DNA from: OMOG01 sp041485845
GTDB lineage: Bacteria > Acidobacteriota > Terriglobia > Bryobacterales > Bryobacteraceae
NCBI GenBank assembly: GCA_041485845.1
Contig: JBGPKH010000212.1
Span: 1 to 12,740, forward strand
Direction: 5' to 3'
DNA: 12,740 nt
Positions 7,356 through 12,740 of the stretch are shown one piece after another. Positions within the stretch are counted from its first letter, which is position 1, and each line of letters begins with the position of its first letter. Made by a program: the position numbers and the translations under genes. A model generated the notes under the pieces. That model was not told the origin of the DNA. It saw only the letters and a program-made list of their open reading frames with translations, and did not search any database.

Positions 7356-7775
7356 TCAGCCTCCAGAAAAACACGGGGCAAGCGCGGCCATCACTGCGTC
7401 TCTGGTTCGGCGGGCGATATCCACTGCCTCCGTCTCTTCTCCAGGAAGGAGTTCGGGAGCGTCGCTGGGGTACCGGACTTCAACTCCAAACGGCGTGAGA
7501 ACGTCCGCCTCTTATAAGGCAGTGGCCAAGGGCAAGTCAATGGCCGCGACGCTGGTGAGCAGCCTCCCAATGTCGTGCGTCTTGGGGAAGTCAATCTGGT
7601 GCCGCACCATAAACGCCTTCAAGTACTTCTCCACGGTTTGCTGGCAGTGAAAAGCGATCACGCCGCGGAAGCGTCCTTCTTCCTTGAGGAGTTGTACGGC
7701 GACAGCGAAGTCCTCGTCGGCCTTGCTGAGCCACCGCCGGACCAGTTCGCGTTGGATTTCCTCAGGCGGCCTCAT
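7356..7775 (-). pseudogene. HEPN-domain protein (MNT-HEPN pair) split by an in-frame TAA
   Basis: The ATG at 7773-7775 overlaps the nucleotidyltransferase stop by 14 bases, so the two are translationally coupled. Codons 1-87 encode the HEPN core: WLSKADEDFAVAVQLL, then FHCQQTVEKYLKAFM, then PKTHDIGRLL. This is the PF05168 pattern, in which helix pairs dimerise. Codon 88 is TAA (7512-7514). The same frame then continues for 51 codons (7359-7511) with the expected family C-terminus, including LTPFGVEVRYPSDAPELLP, to TGA at 7356-7358. The total of 139 codons is the usual HEPN length, whereas 87 is short. It is therefore most likely a nonsense allele, unless the stop is a sequencing error or is read through. 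In MNT-HEPN systems the HEPN protein is the toxin-like RNase or its target, and the nucleotidyltransferase the antitoxin. R37-x5-H43 is present but lies in the QQ-helix, so I do not treat it as the RX4-6H catalytic motif. Confidence 0.8.
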
Positions 7776-8082
7776 AGAGAATTCGCCCGTGCTTGTGCGC
7801 CGGATAGGCGATGCCACCAATGATGTCCTTTGTAGCCTCGAATCGTTCCGTCGCGATTACGATGACGTCCACCGGATAGCCGACATCTCCCAACGCCCGG
7901 CGAATCTTGACGCTCTCATCCCTGGTGTTGCGCGGAGCCGGATCGACGATGAGCAGATCGATGTCGCTGTCCTTCGTCATCTGGCCAGTCGCGGCAGAGC
8001 CAAACAGAATGATCCTGTCCGGTCGTACGGCACTCAACACGCGGCGCACGATTTCATTCAACAGGGTTTCGTCAACGCTCAT
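7762..8082 (-). CDS. Minimal nucleotidyltransferase (MNT) of an MNT-HEPN pair
   Basis: This 106-residue product has the complete polymerase-beta-fold signature GSx10DxD: Gly28-Ser29 in ILFGSAATG, then Asp40 and Asp42 in KDSDIDLLIV. A third acidic candidate is Asp72 in YPVDVIVI. The length is normal for the single-domain family PF01909. In studied MNT-HEPN modules the nucleotidyltransferase AMPylates or otherwise neutralises the HEPN partner; this role is assigned by family and context. The start is ATG at 8080-8082 with only a weak upstream AAGAA. The TGA at 7762-7764 lies inside the start of the HEPN gene. All key residues look intact, so the antitoxin-like half appears functional while its partner is interrupted. 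Confidence 0.88.
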   Translation of the reverse strand: MSVDETLLNEIVRRVLSAVRPDRIILFGSAATGQMTKDSDIDLLIVDPAPRNTRDESVKIRRALGDVGYPVDVIVIATERFEATKDIIGGIAYPAHKHGRILYEAA

Positions 8083-8173
8083 TCATTCTTATGATAACGT
8101 CAACGTGGCCGGATCGAGGAGCCGTCAGGGGGGCACTCTCTCAACAGGGCGTCAACCAACGGACACGTTAACA

Positions 8174-8368
8174 CTAATTCCCGGCACACCGGACGCCGAT
8201 GACGTCGCCATGGTCCGCCGGTTCGTTGCCGTCACGGCCCGACGCGCGCGCGTCCCGTGGATTGTCGCTCCAGGCACCGCCCCGCAGCACTCGAGACTCC
8301 CCGGTCGCCGGGCCTTGCGGATCGGTCGCGCTGCCCGGCGGGTATTGGTCTGCGTACCAATCCGCCAC
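8174..8368 (-). pseudogene. 3' remnant of a formylglycine-generating-enzyme-type gene
   Basis: Read on - from 8368, the frame gives VADWYADQYPPGSA, then ATGESRVLRGGAWSDNP, then RDGNEP and a GVRCAGN ending before TAG at 8174-8176. RVLRGGxW and a closing G-[FV]-R-C are hallmarks of the C-terminal end of FGE-sulfatase domains (PF03781). Only about 65 of the usual 230-plus residues are present. Upstream the frame hits TGA at 8378-8380. In the neighbouring frame GAC TTC GAA followed by GGGTGGCGG could be an original FEWVADW that lost one base near 8370. Any homology must end by 8405, where the receptor gene's stop begins. It is a truncated, frameshifted leftover. Whether the parent modified sulfatases or had another FGE-like role cannot be told. 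Confidence 0.75.
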
Positions 8369-8405
8369 CCTTCGAAGTCAATACTGCCTTCCCGGCCCTT
8401 AATCG

Positions 8406-11400
8406 TCAGAACATCAGCCGGAACCCGAACTGCAGGCTCCGCGAAGCGTTGCTCTGCCCGTTGTCCCGGATGATCTTCCCGAAATTCGTCGAAGTCGGCG
8501 TGAGGTTGGGGTCGGAAGAAAACACGGGAGTGTTGAGCGCGTTGAACGCTTCGAACCGGAACTGGAAGGTCATGCCTTCCCGGATTTGCGTGGTCTTGAT
8601 GGCGGAAGCATCGTAGGTGGTGGCCCAGCGGTCGCGGAGGTTGCCCCAACGCGCCGGGGTAGTCTGGAGCGTATTGGGTGGGCGGACCTGAAACACCGGC
8701 TGTTCGCCGGGCAGTACGTTGCGCACCACCCCGTTGGCGTCGATGTATCCCGTCTTGAAGAGGCGGTCCCACGTCGGATTCTCCAGGTGCGGGTCGCCCA
8801 GGACCCACACGCTGCCGGGAATCCCCATGGGCGCGCCGGACTGGAAGACGGTGTTGACCAGAACCTGCCACCCGCCTACCAGACGCTTCAGGACTCCGTT
8901 CTGGGAATTGAGGAAGCGACGGCCGGCTCCGAAGGGCAGTTCGTAGCTGGGCGCAAACGCCAGGCGCTGCGGACGGTCGAAGGACGTCAAGACATTGGTG
9001 GGCGCGGCGTCCTGCGCGTTGAGATAGCCAGTCGCCTGGATGTTCTTCGACAACGTGTAATTCGCCGAGAACGTCAGCCCGTGCGAGTACCGCTTCTGCA
9101 CGGAAACCTGGAGCGAGTTATACCAGATGCGCCCGACATTAGTGTTGGTTATGGTCACGCCGGTGAACTCAGGAAACGGTTTGAGGAGTTGGTTACGGGC
9201 CACGGTCGCCCCAGTGATGGTGGTTCCGGGCAGCAGGTTCTGGAACGGGTTGGCCACCTGCTGGTTGAGATAGTTCGGGTCGCCTCCCTTGGTGGAATCG
9301 CCGAGCGCGAGGTTGGCGAGCGACAGCGAGTTGATGGAGTTGCTGACCAGCGCGGACATGGTCCGCGATCCCACGTAGGAAGCCTCGACGCTGACCTTTC
9401 CCGGCAATTCGCGCTGCAGTCCGAACGAAAACTGGTGGACGTAGGGGTTCCTGCCTCCCGTGTTGGCGAAGGTGACGCCTTGTCCGAGGAATGTCGAGGG
9501 CCCGCCGGAGGAGCCGGAAGGCTGGATCAGCCCCGTGGGGAACGGATTGGAGATGGTGCTGAACGGCGTGCGGCCCGAATCCTGCGTGGCCACGTACGGG
9601 GTGTTCTGGCTGAAACCCGAGGTGATTCCGACGTCGGTTGGCGCAATGTAGAAAATGGCCCAACCGCCGCGCAGCACCGTCTTGGGATTGAGTTGGTACG
9701 CCGCGCCGATACGCGGCTGGAAATTGTTGAGATCGCTGTTGAAGGGCGAGCGCGGCAAGCCGTTTTGACCCACGAAGCCGATGCCCCCATAGACCTTCAT
9801 GCCGGGGAACCTGGTCTGGTCGATTTTGTCCGAAATGGGATTGACCTGCGTGGCAAAGAAGTCGCGGTTCAAGCGGTTGAAGCGCTCCGTCACCGGCGAC
9901 GTGATGTCCCACCGAAGGCCGAGATTGAGGGCCAGCTTGCGTGTGAGCTTGATATCGTCCTGGACCCAAGGCGCGGTGTAGATCCACTGGAAAAACGGGT
10001 TGGCGGTGAAGCCCGCCGAGCCGGATCCGGCGTAACCCAGCAGCATTGACGCCATGCCGTTACCGCTGAGCGCATCCTGCGTGAGGTAATCGGAACGCGT
10101 GAACGCCTGATCGAAACTCAGAGAAGCCCGGTCCGCGCTGGGCCGGTATTGCATATAACGCGTGAGGCGATAATCCAGACCCCCCTTGATGGTTTGCCTG
10201 CCGCGGACTAGCGCGACGTTGGGCTGCAGACTGAGCACCGTGGTGGGTTCGAAGGTGATGTTCGACGACGCATTGCCCAACGTGGTTGCGCCGGAGATCG
10301 AGATATTGGGTAGCAGGTTCTTCTTGGTCAGTTGGTTCACTACCGAGGCGGGCCAACCCCATTGTGTAGCATCGAAATTGAAATCGGGAGGGCCAATCAG
10401 CTCCCTCCAGTAGGACAGCGCGACACGCATGTTGAAGATGGTGGCGGGGTTGATCGTGGTGACCGAGTCCACCACTCCTCCATTGCTGTACTTGCCGCCA
10501 TCGCGATGGTCGCCGCCGAGTCCGGGAATGGCGTTGGCCACGCGAACCTGCACAAAATCGCTCCAGGACCACCGGGCATAGACGCGCTCCTTTTCGCTGA
10601 AATTGTGATCCACACGCGCCATGACATTCTTGAAATTGAAGTTGGCGACGTTGTCCGCCCAATAGTAGTTGTTCTGCCAGGCGGGCGATCCCGCCGAAAG
10701 CGTGTTCGGCAACGGATACAGAGCCAGAATCTTGTTGCTCACCGGGTTGATGCGATCGGCGGGGACGAGGTTTCCGGGGAATGCGGTTCGCACCCACTTG
10801 CCGCTGCTATCGGCGCGCCCGGTCAGAGGGTCGTAGATGGCGATCAGCCGGTTGGAGTTGTCGCGCGTGTCCGAAAAATCGCCCTTTCGCTGGGCGGGTG
10901 TGGGAACCGACGCGACTTTTTCGGATGGGTATTCCTGGTCCTCGTGATATTTCTCCCACGCGAAGAAGAAGAAGGTCTTGTCTTTGCCCTTGTAGAGCTT
11001 CGGCAGCACGACCGGCCCGCCGATGGTGAATCCATACTGATCCAGCCCGCTGGCCGGGACAGGCGACCCGTGAGCGTTGTCCGAAAAGGCAGCCGCATTG
11101 AATCGCGCGCGCTTCAAGTATTCGTAGCCCGAGCCATGGAAGGCGTTGGTGCCGCTCTTGAGCGAGATGTTGATGGCGCCGCCGCCGGTGTGTCCGTACT
11201 GGGCGTCGTAGGTGCTGGTCATCACCTTGAATTCCTGCACCGCGTCCACCGAGGGCACGTTGGAGACCGTGGTCACGCCGTTGTAGATGGTATTGTTCGG
11301 TGCGCCGTCCAGCAGGAATTCGACCGTGCTGCCGACGCCGCCGTTGATGGACCACGATCCGTCGGCGCTGTTGGAGAACGGCTTCTGGTCCAAGGTGTTG

Positions 11401-11903
11401 CCGCTGGTAGGGGTGATGCCGTTGGAGAGCGCGGCCAGCATGATCGGATTGCGCGTATTGATGGGCAGGTCGACCACCTTCTTGTTGTCGATCAGCATGC
11501 CGCGGTCGGACTTCTCGGACTCAATCAGCGCGGCCTCGGCTGAGACGGTGATCCGGTCCGTCTGCGAGCCCACCTCCAGGACCACGGGCAGGGTGCCGGA
11601 CTCATTGACGTTCAGTTGGATATTGTCGCGCTCGAAGGTCTTGAAACCCGCGATGCTCGCGACCAGCTTATACGTGCCGGGATTCAAGAACAGGAAGCGG
11701 TACAGCCCCGCCTCATTGGAGTTCGCAGTGAGCTGCACGCCTGTGCCGATGTTGGTGAGCTGGATGGTGGCCCCCGGGACGATCGAACCGGAGGCATCGG
11801 TGACAGTTCCGCTCAGATTGGCGCGGGTTTCCTGCGCCAGGGCCAGCCCCGCCAGCGCGGAAAGGCCCAACACCAAGCCCAAGAGCTGCGACTTCGTCTT
11901 CAT
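8406..11903 (-). CDS. Oar-like TonB-dependent outer-membrane receptor
   Basis: The 1165-residue product starts with a signal peptide (cleavage ALA|QET after about residue 23). A carboxypeptidase-regulatory-like Ig fold follows at about residues 27-110 (SGTVTDASGSIVPGATI through the Gly-rich YRFLFLNPGTYKL). Next come a plug domain at about 115-260 (LPINTRNPIMLAALSNG, VEFLLDGAPNN, GGGAINISLKSGTN) and a long beta-barrel ending in the aromatic C-terminal strand LQFGFRLMF, typical of the outer-membrane insertion signal. Such receptors are abundant in Acidobacteriota and related to myxobacterial Oar; they import or bind large substrates with TonB energy, but the substrate is not predictable here. 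The ATG at 11901-11903 has a good GAGGAGA at 11909-11915. The TGA at 8406-8408 lies just before the FGE-type remnant. Confidence 0.9.
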   Translation of the reverse strand: MKTKSQLLGLVLGLSALAGLALAQETRANLSGTVTDASGSIVPGATIQLTNIGTGVQLTANSNEAGLYRFLFLNPGTYKLVASIAGFKTFERDNIQLNVNESGTLPVVLEVGSQTDRITVSAEAALIESEKSDRGMLIDNKKVVDLPINTRNPIMLAALSNGITPTSGNTLDQKPFSNSADGSWSINGGVGSTVEFLLDGAPNNTIYNGVTTVSNVPSVDAVQEFKVMTSTYDAQYGHTGGGAINISLKSGTNAFHGSGYEYLKRARFNAAAFSDNAHGSPVPASGLDQYGFTIGGPVVLPKLYKGKDKTFFFFAWEKYHEDQEYPSEKVASVPTPAQRKGDFSDTRDNSNRLIAIYDPLTGRADSSGKWVRTAFPGNLVPADRINPVSNKILALYPLPNTLSAGSPAWQNNYYWADNVANFNFKNVMARVDHNFSEKERVYARWSWSDFVQVRVANAIPGLGGDHRDGGKYSNGGVVDSVTTINPATIFNMRVALSYWRELIGPPDFNFDATQWGWPASVVNQLTKKNLLPNISISGATTLGNASSNITFEPTTVLSLQPNVALVRGRQTIKGGLDYRLTRYMQYRPSADRASLSFDQAFTRSDYLTQDALSGNGMASMLLGYAGSGSAGFTANPFFQWIYTAPWVQDDIKLTRKLALNLGLRWDITSPVTERFNRLNRDFFATQVNPISDKIDQTRFPGMKVYGGIGFVGQNGLPRSPFNSDLNNFQPRIGAAYQLNPKTVLRGGWAIFYIAPTDVGITSGFSQNTPYVATQDSGRTPFSTISNPFPTGLIQPSGSSGGPSTFLGQGVTFANTGGRNPYVHQFSFGLQRELPGKVSVEASYVGSRTMSALVSNSINSLSLANLALGDSTKGGDPNYLNQQVANPFQNLLPGTTITGATVARNQLLKPFPEFTGVTITNTNVGRIWYNSLQVSVQKRYSHGLTFSANYTLSKNIQATGYLNAQDAAPTNVLTSFDRPQRLAFAPSYELPFGAGRRFLNSQNGVLKRLVGGWQVLVNTVFQSGAPMGIPGSVWVLGDPHLENPTWDRLFKTGYIDANGVVRNVLPGEQPVFQVRPPNTLQTTPARWGNLRDRWATTYDASAIKTTQIREGMTFQFRFEAFNALNTPVFSSDPNLTPTSTNFGKIIRDNGQSNASRSLQFGFRLMF

Positions 11904-12026
11904 ATGTCTCTCCTCTTTGTTGCGCTCATAGGATTCCGAGACTCCATTGACGGACTGGGATCAGTTTACACCCACCGGGCTCCGGTTGAGCCGATTCTTG
12001 ATGTGAATTCCGGACGGCAGACCTGG
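11904..12026 (-). promoter_or_regulatory. Intergenic leader of the receptor gene
   Basis: This 123-base gap separates the dual-OB-like gene from the receptor on the same strand. It contains GAGGAGA at 11909-11915, which fixes the receptor start, and on - the sequence TGTAAACT, which could serve as a weak extended -10. No terminator-like stem with a T-tract is visible after the dual-OB-like gene. Confidence 0.35.
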
Positions 12027-12716
12027 CTAGATTATCCAATCGCGCGGAATCGGGACCACTCCCGCGACCAGCTTGTAGCATCTGCCGTCGTCCCATGGCT
12101 CACCCAGGCTTATGACGAAAAGGTATCGCGTACCCGACTCGATTTGAACTTCGCGGTCGTCGTGGTCACCTACATCGAGACGCTGGACGCGCGCGGTGAA
12201 GTCTGGATCGGTCAGGGGGAGATCATAGGAGCGTCTGCCGAGTTGGAAGAAGACGCGCGCCTTTTTCCACTCCTGGCAAATTCTGGTTTGCCACCACACG
12301 TTCTCGGGCTGCACCAGGGTCAGAGAGTCGACGCCGCCGCGATTCTCGATGTGCTTCATCGAGATGGAGTTGTGATTGTCGCCGAAGATCAGATGGCCTC
12401 GCTGCTGTGCGGCGCTTAGGACCTGGCTGGCGCCGTGTGGGGCCGGTCGAGACATGAGCTGCCAGGGGGATGAATCGATCAGCCAGTCTTCGGGTTGGCA
12501 GAGAGTCGGCTGCGGCCTCGAAACCCCGATACGAATGACGTCCAGCACGGACGGCTGCGTGCCATTCGGCAGTTTGTACTGGAAATGTTGCAACTCTCCA
12601 TGTTCGCGGTCCGACACCGGGCGGATCCAGCCGGATCCGTCGGTCCGCAATCCGGCAATGCATCGATGGCCGTATTAGTAGGAGTTGGCCAGACAGATCA
12701 GATCTACGGATGGCAC
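12027..12716 (-). pseudogene. Dual-OB-fold-like protein gene with in-frame TAA near its start
   Basis: Reading from GTG at 12714-12716 gives VPSVDLICLANSY, then TAA (12675-12677), then YGHRCIAGLRTDGSGWIRP in the same frame. Together these form the conserved opening LANSxxxGxRCIAGxxxxxxxWIRPVSDRE of what I recall as the dual OB domain (DuOB) family. The rest follows the family order: LLD-type VLDVIRIG, a PQP and QPEDWLID segment, the LYDL-like SYDLPLTDPDF, and the C-terminal ISLGEPWDDGRCYKLVAGVV, ending with TAG at 12027-12029. Length is 229 codons including the stop. The product downstream of the stop could start only at TTG 12648-12650, losing the first conserved strand. OB folds usually bind nucleic acid or oligosaccharide; this family has been linked to accessory and defence loci (recalled). 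Call it a nonsense allele unless the TAA is a sequencing error. Confidence 0.7.
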
Positions 12717-12740
12717 GGACGCCTTGGACTATAGATGACG

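Noticed and set aside
7512..7820. Extended HEPN start at 7820
   Set aside because: It would add 15 residues lying wholly inside the nucleotidyltransferase gene with no family similarity. The ATG at 7775 gives the usual 14-base coupled overlap.
8089..8097. TTATGATAA palindrome upstream of the nucleotidyltransferase as an operator
   Set aside because: It is a nine-base AT-rich palindrome without a second site or a fitting -35 element; chance is sufficient.
8152..8871. A 239-codon - frame spanning the receptor's 3' end and the FGE-type remnant
   Set aside because: It is mostly an out-of-frame reading of the receptor, and within the remnant it is not the frame that carries the FGE motifs.
8586..10049. 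Long + frames opposite the receptor (8586-10049 and 10332-11543)
   Set aside because: They have no recognisable motifs and mirror a receptor gene with full signal peptide, plug and barrel.
12223..12663. A 146-codon - frame starting at ATG 12661-12663
   Set aside because: It runs in a different frame from the dual-OB-like motifs and is Arg-rich shadow sequence.

Overview
The window looks like a piece of a GC-rich acidobacterial chromosome, probably of the Solibacter/Bryobacter type. The evidence is a large Oar-like TonB-dependent receptor with an N-terminal carboxypeptidase-regulatory-like domain, a long secreted SpoIVB-type (S55) protein and a secreted DUF4139 protein, with GC-rich third codon positions that leave very long antisense open frames. 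This assignment is inference from gene style; no marker gene is present.

Left part (1-6965): an uninformative leader is followed by a secreted DUF4139/coiled-coil protein on +. Converging on it from the - strand is a 100-residue stand-alone histidine-kinase phosphoacceptor-like protein. From the same intergenic space a good promoter candidate drives the S55 protein on +, and a secreted beta-propeller protein follows after a 100-base gap that holds a repeat with inverted arms. A clear intrinsic terminator closes the propeller gene, so the S55 and propeller genes probably form one unit acting outside the cytoplasmic membrane.

Middle part (6966-8405): a small accessory island. It holds a 67-residue protein with a strong ribosome binding site and an antitoxin-like look, then on - a minimal nucleotidyltransferase/HEPN (MNT-HEPN) pair. 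The HEPN gene is split by an in-frame TAA, and its conserved C-terminal part is still readable after the stop. Next comes the 3' remnant of a formylglycine-generating-enzyme-type (FGE-sulfatase) gene, lying just after the receptor stop.

Right part (8406-12740): the receptor on -, and upstream of it, also on -, a gene resembling the dual-OB-fold family. This gene too is broken by an in-frame TAA, at codon 14, with the conserved N-terminal motif continuing on both sides of the stop.

The main points are two independent in-frame TAA codons in accessory genes, the enzyme-gene remnant, and the inverted Ser/His order of the S55-type protein. I see no CRISPR array, rRNA or tRNA gene, or recognisable transposase.
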